A DNA stretch of 64,000 nt, from contig OX422213.1 in the NCBI GenBank assembly GCA_949130495.1, positions 202,299,660 to 202,363,659 on the forward strand, written 5' to 3'. Under the pieces are notes generated by a model, which did no database searches, was not told where the DNA came from, and worked only from the letters and a program-made list of their open reading frames with translations. The first letter of the stretch is position 1, and each line of letters opens with the position of its first letter. This DNA is from Sambucus nigra (Eukaryota; Streptophyta; Magnoliopsida; Dipsacales; Adoxaceae). The position numbers and the translations under genes are program-made. Of this stretch, positions 13,901 to 27,500 are shown one piece after another.

Positions 13901-16900
13901 TGGCTGGCACCAACACCTCCCACGGGACCAATGTAACTCGTAGAAACTGACCTCGCAGCCACGGGACTCCCGATTTGAGAATACGATGGTAATATTCATA
14001 TTTCTAGACTTAGGCTTAAAAACATGGCGTGAGAGGGTGGAAATAGAAACAGCCCTGTAAAGGCCCCGTGGGTGACACCAAAACCTCCCACGGGATGAAT
14101 GTAAATCGTAGGAACTGACCCCGCAGCCGCGGGACTCCCGATTTGAGAATACGACGATAATTTGCGTATTTCTAGACTTAGGCTTAAAAACATGGTGTTA
14201 GAGGGTGAGAACTAGAAATAGCCCCCGAACGTCCCCGTGGATGGCACCAACACCTCCCACGAGACCAATGCAACTCGTAGAAACTGACCCCGCAGCTGCG
14301 GGACTCCCGGTTTGAGAATACGACGATAATTTGCATATTTCTAGACTTAGGCTTTAAAACATGACGTTAGAGGGTGAGAACTAGAAAAAGCCCCCGAACG
14401 TCCCCGTGGGTGGCACCAACACCTCCCACGGGACCAATGTAACCCGTAAAAATTAACCCCGCAGCCGCGAGACTCTCGATTTGATAATACGACGGTGATT
14501 TGTATATTTCTAGACTTAGGCTTTAACACATGGCGTTAGAGGGTGAGAACTGGAAACAACCCTTTAACGGCCCCGTGGGTGACACCAACACCTCCCACGG
14601 GATCAATGTAACTCGTAGGACTAACCCCGTAGCCACGGGACTCCCAATTTGGCAATACGACGATAATTTGCAAATTTCTAGACTTAGGTTTAAAAACATG
14701 GCGTTAGAGGGTGATAACTAGAAACAGCCCCGAACGTCCCCATGGGTGGCACCAACACCTACCACGGGACCAATGTAACTCGTAGGAGCTGACCCCGCAG
14801 CCGCGGGACTCCCGGTTTGAGAATACGATGATAATTTGCATATTTCTAGACTTAGGCTTAAAAACATGGCGTTAGAGGGTGAGAACTAAAAACAGCCTCC
14901 AAACATCCCCGTGGGTGGCACCAACACCTCCCACGGGACCAATGTAACTCGTCGGAATAGACCCCGCAGCCGCGGGACTCCTGATTTGAGAATACGACGG
15001 TAATTTGCATATTTCTAGATTTAGGCTTAGAAACATGGCATTAGAGGGTGAAAACTCGAAATATCTCTCTAACGGCCCCGTGGGTGGCACCAACACCTCC
15101 CACAAGACCAATGTAACTCGTAAGAACTGACCCCGCAGCCCCATGACTCCCGGTTTGAGAATACGACGGTAATTTGCATATTTCTAGACTTAGCCTTAAA
15201 AACATGGCGTTAGAGGGTGAGAACTTAAAACAGCTCCCGAACGTCCCCGTGGGTGGCACCAACACCTCCCACGGGACCAATGTAACTCATTGGAACTGCC
15301 CCCTTAGCCTCGTGACTCTCAGTTTTAGAATACGACGATAATTTGCATATTTCTAGACTTAGGCTTAAAAACATGGCGTTAGAGGGTGAGAACTAGAAAA
15401 AGTCCCCGAACGTCCCCGTGGGTGGCACCAACACCTCCCACGGGACCAATGTAACTCGTAGAAATTGACCCCGCAGTCGCGAGACTCTCGGTTTGATAAT
15501 ACGACTGTGATTTGTATATTTCTAGACTTAGGCTTTAACACATGGCGTTAAAGGGTGAGAACTAGAAACAGCTCCCGAACGTCCCCGTGGGTGGCACCAA
15601 CACCTCCCACGGGACCAATGTAACTCGTAGGAACTGACCCCGCAGCCTCGAGACTCTCGGTTTGATAATACGACGGTGATTTGCATATTTCTAGACTTAG
15701 GTTTTAACACATCGCGTTAGAGGGTGAGAACTAGAAACAGCTCCCGACCGTCCCCGTGGGTGGCACCAACACTTCCCACGGGACCAATGTAAGTCGTGGG
15801 AACTGGCGCCGCAGCCGCGGGTCTTCCGATTTGAGAATACGACGGTGGTTTGTATATTTCTAGACTTGGACTTAAAAACATGGTGTTAGAGGGTGAGAAC
15901 TAGAAACAGTCCCCGAACGTCCCTGTGGGTGGCATCAACACCTCCCACGGGACCAATGTAACTCGTAGGAACTGACCCCACAGCCGCGGGTCTCCCGGTT
16001 TGAGAGTACGACGATAATTTGTATATTTCTAGACTTAAGCAAAACATGGCGTTAGAGGGTGAAAACTCGAAATAACCCCCTAACGGTCCCGTGGTGGCAT
16101 CAACACCTCCCGCGGGAACCATATAACTCATTGGAACTGATCCCGCAACCGCGGGACTCCCGGTTTAAGCATACGACGATAATTTGCATATTTCTAGACT
16201 TAGGCTTAAAAACATGACGTTAGACGGTGAGAACTAGAAACAACCCTCAAACGGCCCCGTGAGTGGCACCAACACCTCCCATGGGACCAATGTAACTCGT
16301 AGGAACTGACCCCACAGCCGCGGGTCTCCCGGTTTTAGAATATGACGATAATTTGCATATTTCTAGACTAAATCAAAATATGGCGTTAGAGGGTGAAAAC
16401 GCGAAACAGCCCCCTAACGGGCCCGTGGGTGGCATCAACACCTCCCGCGGGACTAATATAACTCGTTGGAACTAACCCCGCAGCCGCGGTAATCCCGGTT
16501 TGAGAATACGACGATAATTTGCATATTTCTAGACTTAGGCTTAAAAACATGACCTCTAGAGGGTGAGAACTAGAAACAACCCCCGAACGTCCCCGTGGGT
16601 GGCACCAACTCCTCCCACGGGACCAATATAACTCGTAGGAACTGACTCCGCTGCCGCAGGACTCCTTATTAGAGAATACAAACGTAATTTGCATATTTCT
16701 AGACTTAGGCTTAAAAACATGGCGTTAGAGGGTGAGAACTGGAAACAGCCCCGGAACATCCCCGTGGGTGGCACCAACACCTCCCTCGGGACCAATGTAA
16801 CTCGTAGGAACTGACCCAGAAGACGCGGGACTCCCGATTTGAGAATACAACGGTAATTTCCATATTTCTTCACTTTGGCTTAAAAACATGCCGTTAGAGG

Positions 16901-17750
16901 GTGAGAACTCGAAACAGCCCCCGAACGTCCCCGTGGGTGGCACCAAAACCTCCCACGGGACGAATGTAACTCGTAGGAACTGACCCCGCAACCGCGGGTC
17001 TCCCAGTTTGAGAGTACGATTGTAATTTGCATATTTCTAGACTTAGGCTTAAAAACATGGCGTTAGAGGGTGATAACTAGAAACAGCCCCCGAACGTCCC
17101 CGTGGGTGGCACCAACATCTCCAATGGGACCAATGTAACTCGTAGGAACTGACCCCGCAGCCGCGAGACTCCCAGTTTGAGAATACGATGATAATTTGCA
17201 TATTTCTATGCTTAGGCTTAAAAACATAGCGTTAGAGGGTGAGAACTAGAAACAGTCCCCGAACCTCCTCGTGGGTGGCACCAACACCTCCCACGGGACC
17301 AATGTAACTCGTAGGAACTGACCCCGCAACCGCAGGACTCCCGGTTTGAGAATACGACGATAATTTTAATATTTCTAGACTTAGGCTTAATAACATGGCG
17401 TTAGAGTGTGAGAACTAGAAACAACCCCCGAACGTCGCCGTGGCTGGCACCAACACCTCCCACGGGACCAATGTAACTCGTAGGAACTGACCTCGCAGCC
17501 GCGGGACTCCCGATTTGAGAATACGATGGTAATATTAATATTTCTAGACATAGGCTTAAAAACATGGCGTGAGAGGGTGAAAACAGAACATCCCTGTAAA
17601 GGCCCCGTGGGTGACACCAACACCTCCCACGGGACCAATGTAACTCGTAGGACTGACCCCGCAGCCGTGGTACTCCCGGTTTGAGAATACGATGATAATT
17701 TGCGTATTTCTAGACTTAGGTTTAAAAACATGGTGTTAGAGGGTGAGAAC
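10980..17750. repeat. Higher-order repeat block C, ~4.39-kb unit (26 monomers)
   Basis: A long run of rare variants at 11499-12720 recurs at 15886-17110 with offset 4,386-4,387 bp. Examples are the loss giving CTAGACTAAATCAAAATATGG (11981 / 16367), CATGACCTCTAGAGGG (12163 / 16549) and CAACATCTCC (12727 / 17113). On the left flank the offset is 4,218 bp (rare GGAACTGCCCCC at 11074 / 15292). On the right it drops to about 3,540 bp (GCCGTGGCTGG at 13897 / 17437). Whole monomers were therefore gained or lost within the copies after the block duplication. Confidence 0.75.
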
Positions 17751-20097
17751 TAGAAATAGCTCACGAACGTCCCTGTGGGTGGCACCAACACCTCCCACGA
17801 GACCAATGCAACTGGTAGGAACTGACCCCGCAGTCGCGGGACTCTCGGTTTGAGAATACGATGATAATTTGCATATTTCTAGACTTAGGCTTTAAAACTT
17901 GACATTAAAGGATGAGAACTAGAAACATCCCCCGAACGTCCTCGTGGGTGGCACCTACACCTCCCACGGGACCAATGTAATTATTTGGAACTGACTACGC
18001 AGCCGCGGGACTCCCGATTTGAGAATACAACGGTAATTTGCATATTTCTAGACTTAGGATTAAAAATAAGGCGTTAGAGGATGAGAACTATAAACAGCCC
18101 TCTAACGGCCCCGTGGGTGACACCAACACCTCCCACGGGACCAATGTAACTCGTAGGACTGACCCCGCAGCCGCGGGACTCCCGGTTTGGGAATACGACG
18201 ATTATTTGCAAATTTCTAGACTTAGGATTAAAACATGGCGTTAGAGGGTGAGAACTAGATACAGCCCCCGAACGTCCCCATGGGTGGTACCAAGACCTAC
18301 CACGGGACCAATGTAACTCGTAGGAACTGACCCCGCAGCCGCGGGACTCCCGGTTTGAGAATACGATGATAATTTACATATTTCTAGACTTAGGCTTAAA
18401 AACAAGGCGTTAGAGGGTGACAACTAAAAATAGCCCCCAAACATCCCCGTCGGTGGCACCAAGACCTCCCACGGGACCAATGTAACTCATAGGAACTGAC
18501 CCCGCAGCCGCGGGACTCCGGATTTGAGAATACGACGGTAATTTGCATATTTCTAGACTTAGGCTTAAAAACATGGTATTAGAGGGTGAAAACTCGAAAT
18601 AGCCCTCTAACGGCCCCATGGGTGACACCAACACCTCCCACAGACCAATGTAACTCGTAGGACTGACCCCGCAGCCGCGGGACTCCCGGTTTGAGAATAC
18701 GGTGATAATTTCCATATTTCTAGACTTAGGCTTAAAAACATGGCGTTAGAGCGTGAGAACTAGAAACAGCCCCCGAACGTCCCCATGGGTGGCACCACCA
18801 CCTCCCACGGGACCAATGTAACTCATAGGAACTGACCCCGCAGCCACGGGACTCCCGGTTTGAGAATACGACGATAATTTGCATATTTCTAGACTTAGGC
18901 TTAAAAACATGGCGTTCGAGGGTGAGAACTAGAAACATCCCCCAAACATCCCCGTGGGTGGCACCAACACCTCCCACGGGACCAATATAACTCATAGGAA
19001 CTGACCCCGCAGCCACGGGACTCCCGGTTTTAGAATACGATGATAATTTGCATATTTCTAGACTTAGGCTTAAAAACATGGCGTTAGAGGGTGAGAACTC
19101 GAAACAGCCCCCGAATGTCCCCGTGGGTGGCACCAACACCTCCCATGGGACCAATGTAACTCGTAGGAACTGACCCCGCAGCCGCGAGACTCTCGGTTTG
19201 ATAATACGATGGTGATTTGCATATTTCTAGACTTAGGCTTTAAAATATGGCGTTAGAGGGTGAGAACTAGAAACAGCTCCCGAATGTCCCCGTGGGTGGC
19301 ACCAACACCTCCCACGGGACCAATGTAACTCTTGGGAACTGATGTCGCAGCCGCGGGTCTCCCGGTTTGAGAATACGATGGTATTTTGTATATGTCTAGA
19401 CTTGGGCTTAACAACATGGCGTTAGAGGGTGAGAACTAGAAACAGTCCCCGAACGTCCCTGTGAGTGGCATCAACACCTCCCACGGGACCAATGTAACTC
19501 GTAGGAACTGACCCCACAGCCGAGAGTCTCCCGGTTGTGGAGTACGACGATAATTTGCATATTTCTTGACATAAGCAAAACATGGCGTTAGAGGGTGAAA
19601 ACTCGAAATAACCCCCTAACGGTCCCGTGGGTGGCATCAACACCTCCCGCGGGACCCATATAACTCATTGGAACTGATCCCGCAACCGCGGGACTCCCGG
19701 TTTGAGAATACGATGATAATTTGCATATTTCTAGACTTAGGCATAAAAACATGACATTACACGGTGAGAACTAGAAACAGCCCTCAAACGGCCTCGTGAG
19801 TGGCACCAACACCTCCCATGGGACCAATGTAACTCGTAGGAACTGACCCCACAGCCGTGGGTCTCCCGATTTTAGAATATGACGATAATTTGCATATTTC
19901 TAGACTTAATCAAAATATGGCGTTAGAGGGTGAAAACTCGAAACAGCACCCTAACGGCCCCGTGGGTGGCATCAACACCTTCCACGGGACCAATATAACT
20001 TGTTGGAACTGACCCCGCAACCGCGGGACTCACGGTTTGAGAATACGATGATAATTTGCATATTTCTAGACTTAGGCTTAAATACATGACGTTAGAG

Positions 20098-20773
20098 GGT
20101 GAGAACTAGAAACAGCCTCCGAACGTCCCCGTGGGTGGCACCAACTCCTCCCATGGGACCAATGTAACTCGTAGGAACTGACTCCGCAGCCGCAGGACTC
20201 CCAATTTGAGAATACGACGGTAATTTACATATTTTTAGACTTAGGCTTAAAAACATGGCGTTCGAGAGTGAGAACTGGAAACAGCCCCGGAACATCCCCG
20301 TGGGTGGCACCAACACCTCCCTCGGGACCAATGTAACTCGTAGGAACTGACCCCGCAGCCGCGGGACTCCCAATTTGAGAATACGACGGTAATTTGCATA
20401 TTTCTAGACTTAGGCTTAAATACATGACGTTAGAGGGTGAGAACTAGAAACAGCCCCCGAACGTCCCCGTGGGTGGCACCAACTCCTCCCATGGGACCAA
20501 TGTAACTCGTAGGAACTGACTCCGCAGCCGCAGGACTCCCAATTTGAGAATACGACGGTAATTTACATATTTTTAGACTTAGGCTTAAAAACATGGCGTT
20601 CGAGAGTGAGAACTGGAAACAGCCCCGGAACATCCCCGTGGGTGGTACCAACACCTCCCACAGGACTAATGTAACTCATACGAACTGACCCCGCAGCCGC
20701 GGGACTCCCGGTTTGAGAATACGACGGTAATTTGCATATTTCTAGACTTAGGCTTAAAAACATGGCGTTAGAG
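20098..20773. repeat. Local two-monomer (338-bp) duplication
   Basis: The 338 bp beginning near 20098 is followed by a nearly identical 338 bp beginning near 20436. Both carry CAACTCCTCCCATGGG, a CGCAGGACTCCCAATTTG variant and GAGAACTGGAAACAGCCCCGG. The equivalent series around 23657 has a single copy, so this duplication arose after the block D duplication. It accounts for part of the change of offset from 3,559 to 3,390 bp. Confidence 0.75.
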
Positions 20774-21137
20774 GGTGAGAATTAGAAACATCCCCCGAAC
20801 GTCCCCGTGGGTGGCACCAACACCTCCCACGGGACCAATTTAACTCGTAGGAATTGACCATGCAGCCGCGGGACTCCCGATTTGAGAATACAATGATAAT
20901 TTTCATATTTCTAGACTTAGGCTTAAAAACATAGCGTTAGAGGGTGAGAACTAGAAACAGCTCCCGAACGTCCCCGTGGGTGGAACCTACTCCTCCCACG
21001 GGACCAATGTAACTCGTATGTACTGACCCCGCAGCCGCAGGTCTCCCGATTTGAGAGTACGATGGTAATTTTCATATTTCTAGACTTAATGAAAACATGG
21101 AGTTAGAGGGTGAAAACTCGAAATAGCCCACTAAAGG

Positions 21138-21190
21138 CCCCGTGGGTGGCATGAACACCTCCCGCGGGTGGCATGAACACCTCCCACGGG
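21138..21190. repeat. Expanded hairpin monomer (26-bp internal duplication)
   Basis: Inside the large stem of this monomer the spacer is duplicated: GGGTGGCATGAACACCTCCC occurs twice in a row, giving CCCGTGGG, spacer, CCCGCGGG, spacer, CCCACGGG. The same expanded monomer occurs at 24528-24580 and 29266-29318, the equivalent places of the D/E repeat copies. It arose once and was then spread by block amplification. Confidence 0.85.
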
Positions 21191-21599
21191 ACCAATATAA
21201 CTCGTTGGAACTGACCCCTTAGCCGCGGGACTCCCGGTTTGAGAATACGATAATAATTTGCATATTTCTAGACTTAGGCTTAAAAACATGATGTTAGAGG
21301 GTGACAACTAGAAACAACCCCCGAACGGCCCCGTGGGTGGCACCAACACATCCCACGGGACCAATGTAACTCGTAGGAACTGACCTCGCAGCCGCGGGAC
21401 TCTCGGTTTGAGAATACGATGATAATTTGCTTATTTCTGGACTTAGGCTTAAAAACATTGCGTTAGAGGGTGAAAACTCGAAACAGCAACCGAACGGCCC
21501 CGTGGGTGTCACCAACACCTCCTACGGGACCAATGTAACTTTGTAGGAACTGACCCCATAGCCACGGGACTCCCGATTTGAGTATACGACGATAATTTG

Positions 21600-24500
21600 C
21601 ATATTTCTAGACTTAGGCTTAAAAATAAGGCGTTAGAGGGTGAGAACAAGAAACAGCCCTCTAACGGCCCCGTGGGTGACACCAACACCTCCCACGGGAC
21701 CAATGTAACTCGTAGGACTGACCCCGCAGCCGCGGGACTCCCGGTTTGGGAATACGACGATTATTTGCAAATTTCTAGACTTAGGATTAAAACATGGCGT
21801 TAGAGGGTGAGAACTAGATACAGCCCTCGAACGTCCCCATGGGTGGCACCAACACCTACCAAGGGACCAATGTAACTCGTAGGAACTGACCCCGCAGCCG
21901 CGGGACTCACGGTTTGAGAATACGATGATAATTTGCATATTTCTAGACTTAGGCTTAAAAACAAGGCGTTAGAGGGTGAGAACTAAAAATAGCCCCGAAA
22001 CATCCCCGTCGGTGGCACCAACACCTCCCACGGGACCAATGTAACTCATAGGAACTGACCCCGCAGCCGCGGGACTCCGGATTTGAGAATACGACGGTAA
22101 TTTGCATATTTCTAGACTTAGGCTTAAAAACATGGCATTAGAGGGTGAAAATTCAAAATAGCCCTCTAACGGCCCCATGGGTGACACCAACACCTCCCAC
22201 AGACCAATGTAACTCGTAGGACTGACCCCGCAGCCGCGGGACTCCCGGTTTGAGAATACGGCGATAATTTCCATATTTCTAGACTTAGGCTTAAAAACAT
22301 GGCGTTAGAGGGTGAGAACTAGAAACAGCCCCCGAACGTCCCCATGGGTGGCACCAACACCTCCCACGGGACCAATGTAACGCATAGGAACTGACCCCGC
22401 AGCCGCGGGACTCCCGGTTTGAGAATACGACGATAATTTGCATATTTCTAGACTTAGGCTTAAAAACATGTCTTTAGAGGGTGAGAACTAGAAACATCCC
22501 CCAAACATCCCCGTGGGTGGCACCAACACTTCCCACGGGACCAATATAACTCATAGGAACTGACCCCGCAGCCACGGGACTCTCGGTTTTAGAATACGAT
22601 GATAATTTGCATATTTCTAGACTTAGGCTTAAAAACATGGCGTTAGAGGGTGAGAACTCGAAACAGCCCCCGAATGTCCCCGTGGGTGGCACCAACACCT
22701 CCCACGAGACCAATGTAACTCGTAGGAACTGACCCCGCCGCCGCGAGACTCTCGGTTTGATAATACGATGGTGATTTGCATATTTCTAGACTTAGGCTTT
22801 AAAATATGGCGTTAGAGGGTGAGAACTAGAAACAGCTCCCGAATGTCCCCGTGGGTGGCACCAACACCTCCCACGGGACCAATGTAACTCGTGGGAACTG
22901 ATGTCGCAGCCGCGGGTCTCCCGGTTTGAGAATACGACGGTATTTTGTATATTTCTAGACTTGGGCTTAACAACATGGCGTTAGAGGGTGAGAACTAGAA
23001 ACAGTCCCCGAACGTCCCTGTGGGTGGCATCAACACCTCCCACGGGACCAATGTAACTCGTAGGAACTGACCCCACAGCCGAGGGTCTCCCGGTTGGAGA
23101 GTACGACGATAATTTGCATATTTCTTGACTTAAGCAAAACATGGCGTTAGAGGGTGAAAACTCGAAATAACCCCCTAACGGTCCCGTGAGTGGCATCAAC
23201 ACCTCCCGCGGGACCCATATAACTCATTGGAACTGATCCCGCAACCGCGAGACTCCCGATTTGAGAATACGATGATAATTTGCATATTTCTAGACTTAGG
23301 CATAAAAACATGACGTTACACGGTGAGAACTAGAAACAGCCCTCAAACGGCCCCGTGAGTGGCACCAACACCTCCCATGGGACCAATGTAACTCGTAGGA
23401 ACTGACCCCACAGCCGCGGGTCTCCCGATTTTAGAATATGACAATAATTTGCATATTTCTAGACTTAATCAAAATATGGCGTTAGAGGGTGAAAACTCGA
23501 ACCAGCACCCTAACGGCCCCGTGGGTGGCATCAACACCTCCCACGGGACAATTATAACTTGTTGGAACTGACCCCGCAACCGCGGGACTCGCGGTTTGAG
23601 AATACGATGATAATTTGCATATTTCTATACTTAGGCTTAAATACATGACGTTAGAGGGTGAGAACTAGAAACAGCCCCCGAACGTCCCCGTGGGTGGCAC
23701 CAACTCCTCCCATGGGACCAATGTAACTCGTAGGAACTGACTCCGCAGCCGCAGGACTCCCAATTTGAGAATACGACGGTAATTTGCATATTTTTAGACT
23801 TAGGCTTAAAAACATGGCGTTAGAGAGTGAGAACTGGAAACAGCCCCGGAACATCCCCGTGGGTGGCACCAACACATCCCTCGGGACCAATGTAACTCGT
23901 AGGAACTGACCCCGCAGCCGCGGGACTCCCAATTTGAGAATACGACGATAATTTGTATATTTCTATACGTAGGCTTAAAAACATGGCGTTAGAGGGTGAA
24001 AACTCGAAATTGCTCTCTAACGGCCCCGTGGGTGGCACCAACACCTCCCACAGGACTAATGTAACTCATACGAACTGACCCCGCACCCGCGGGACTCCTG
24101 GTTTGAGAATAGGATGGTAATTTGCATATTTCTAGACTTAGGCTTAAAAACATGGCGTTAGAGGGTGAGAATTAGAAACAGCCCCCGAACGTCCCCGTGG
24201 GTGGCACCAACACCTCCCACGGGACCAATTTAACTCGTAGGAATTGACCATGCAGCCGCGGGACTCCCGGTTTGAGAATACAATGATAATTTGCATATTT
24301 CTAGACTTAGGCTTAAAAACATAACGTTAGAGGGTGAGAACTAGAAACAGCTCCCGAACGTCCCCGTGGGTGGAACCTACTCCTCCCACGGGACCAATGT
24401 AACTCGTAGGTACTGACCCCGCAGCCGCGGGTCTCCCGATTTGAGAGTACGATGGTAATTTTCATATTTCTAGACTTAATGAAAACATGGAGTTAGAGGG

Positions 24501-27500
24501 TGAAAACTCGAAACAGCCCACTAAAGGCCCCGTGGGTGGCATGAACACCTCCCGCGGGTGGCATGAACACCTCCCACGGGACCAATATAACTCGTTGGAA
24601 CTGACCCCTTAGCCGCGGGACTCCCGATTTGAGAATACGATAATAATTTACATATTTCTAGACTTAGGCTTAAAAACATGATGTTAGAGGGTGACAACTA
24701 GAAACAGCCCCCGAATGGCCCCGTGGGTGTCACCAACACATCCCACGGAACCAATGTAACTCGTAGGAACTGACCTCGCAGCCGCGGGACTCTCGGTTTG
24801 AGAATACGATGATAATTTGCATATTTCTAGACTTAGGCTTAAAAACATTGCGTTAGAGGGTAAAAACTCGAAACAGCAACCGAACGGCCCCGTGGGTGTC
24901 ACCAACACCTCCCACGGGACCAATGTAACTTTGTAGGAACTGACCCCACATCCACGGGACTCCCGATTTGAGTATACGACGATAATTTGCATATTTCTAG
25001 ACTTAGGCTTAAAAATATGGCGTTAGTGGGTGAAAACTTGAAATAGCCCTCTAAAGGCCTCGTGGGTGACAGCAACACCTCCCACGGGACCAATGTAACT
25101 CGTAGGACTGACCCCACAGCCGCGGGACTCCCGGTTTGAGAATAGGATGGTAATTGGCATATTTCTTGACTTAGGCTTAAAAACATGGCGTTAGAGGGTG
25201 AGAACTCGAAACAGCCCCCGAACGTCCCCGTGGGTGGCACCAACACCTCCCACGGGACCAATGTAACTCGTAAAAACTGACCCCGCTGCCCCGGGACACC
25301 CGATTTGAGAGTACGACGATAATTTTCATATTTCTAAACTTAGGCTTAAAAATAAGGCGTTAGAGAGTGAAAACTAGAAACAGCCCCAGAACGTCACTGT
25401 GGGTGGCACCAACACCTCCCATGCAACCAATGCAACTTGTAGGAACTGACCCCGTAGCCGCGGGTCTCCCGGTTTGAGAATACGATGATAATTTTCATAT
25501 TTCTAGACTTAGGCTTAATAACATGGCGTTAGAGGGTGAGAACTAGAAACAGCCCCCGAACGTCGCCGTGGCTGGCACCAACAGCTCCCACGGGACCAAT
25601 GTAACTCGTAGGAACTGACCTCGCAGCCGCGGGAATCCCGATTTGAGAATACGATGGTAATATTAATATTTCTAGACATAGGCTTAAAAACATGGCGTGA
25701 GAGGGTGGAAACAGAACATCCATGTAAAGGCCCCGTGGGTGACAACAACACCTCCCACGGGACCAATGTAACTCGTAGGACTGACCCCGCAGCCGCGGGA
25801 CTCCCGGTTTGAGAATACGACGATAATTTGCGTATTTCTAGACTTAGGCTTAAAAACATGGTGTTAGAGGGTGAGAACTAGAAATAGCCCCCGAACGTCC
25901 CCGTGGGTGGCACCAACACCTCCCACGAGACCAATGCAACTGGTAGGAACTGACCCCGCAGTCGCGGGACTCTCAGTTTGAGAATACGATGATAATTTGC
26001 ATATTTCTAGACTTAGGCTTTAAAACATGACGTTAGAGGATGAGAACTAGAAACAGCCACCGAACGTCCTCGTGGGTGGCACCAACACCTCCCACGGGAC
26101 CAATGTAACTATTAGGAACTGACTCCGCAGCCGCGGGACTCCCGATTTGAGAATACAACGGTAATTTGCATATTTCTAGACTTAGGCTTAAAAATAAGGC
26201 GTTAGACGGTGAGAACTAGAAACAGCCCTCTAACGGCCCCGTGGGTGACACCAACACCTCCCACGGGACCAATGTAACTCGTAGGACTGACCCCGCAGCC
26301 GCGGAACTCCCGGTTTGGGAATACGATGATAATTTGCAAATTTGTAGACTTAGGCTAAAAACATGGCGTTAGAGGGTGAGAACTAGATACAGCCCCCGAA
26401 AGTCCCCATGGGTGGCACCAACACCTACCACGGGACCAACGTAACTCGTAGGAACTGACCCCGCAGCCGCGGGACTCCCGGTTTGAGAATACGACGATAA
26501 TTTGCATATTTCTAGACTTAGGCTTAAAAACATGGCGTTAGAGGGTGAGAACTAAAAATATCCCCCAAACATCCCCGTCGGTGGCACCAACACCTCCCAC
26601 GGGACCAATGTAACTCATAGGAAGTGACCCCGCAACCGCGGGACTCCTGATTTGAGAATACGACGGTAATTTGCATATTTCTAGACTTAGGCTTAAAAAT
26701 ATGGCATTAGAGGGTGAAAACTCGAAATAGCCCTCTAATGGCCCCATGGGTAACACCAACACCTCCCACAGACCAATGTAACTCGTAGGACTGACCCCGC
26801 AGCCGCGGGACTCCCGGTTTGAGAATACGGTGATAATTTCCATATTTCTAGACTTAGGCTTAAAAACATGGCGTTAGAGGGTGAGAACTAGAAACAGCCC
26901 CCGAACGTCCCCATGGGTGGCACCAACACCTCCCACAGGACCAATGTAACTCATAGGAACTGACCCCGCAGCCGCGGGACTCCCGGTTTGAGAATACGAC
27001 GATAATTTGCATATTTCTAGACTTAGGCTTAAAAACATGGCGTTAGAGGGTGAGAACTAGAAACAGCCCCCAAACATCCCCGTGGGTGGCACCAACACCT
27101 CCCACGGGACCAATATAACTCATAGGAACTGACCCCGCAGCCGTGGGACTCCCGGTTTTAGAATACGATGATAATTTGCATATTTCTAGACTTAGGCTTA
27201 AAAACATGACGTTAGAGGGTGAGAACTCGAAACAGCCCCCAAAGGGCCTCGTGGGTAGAACCAACACTTCCCACGGGACCAATGTAACTCGTAGGAACTG
27301 ACCCCACAGCCGCGGGACTCTCGGTTTGAGAATACGATGATAATTTGCATATTTCTGGACTTAGGCTTAAAAACATTGTGTTAGAGGGTGAAAACTCGAA
27401 ACAGCCCCCGAACGGCCCCGTGGGTTTCACCAACACCTCCCACGGGACCAATGTAACTTTGTAGGAACTGACCCCACAGCCACGGGACTCTCGATTTCAG

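Larger units (their letters stand above)
17900..25000. repeat. Higher-order repeat block D, 3,559-bp unit (21 monomers), two copies
   Basis: The monomer series starting near 18038 recurs from 21597 at a constant 3,559 bp. It shares the two-base-shortened monomer with TTTGGGAATACGACGATTATTTGC, the CCCGTCGGTGG variant and the GGACTCCGG variant. After the local duplication at 20098-20773 the offset becomes 3,390 bp, seen at the expanded-loop monomer (21138 / 24528). The pair is among the most similar in the array. Confidence 0.8.

Noticed and set aside
18732..19154. 140-codon minus-strand ORF in the array
   Set aside because: Same reason: repeat-derived translation with no domain, and stops appear in equivalent places of the sister block copies.
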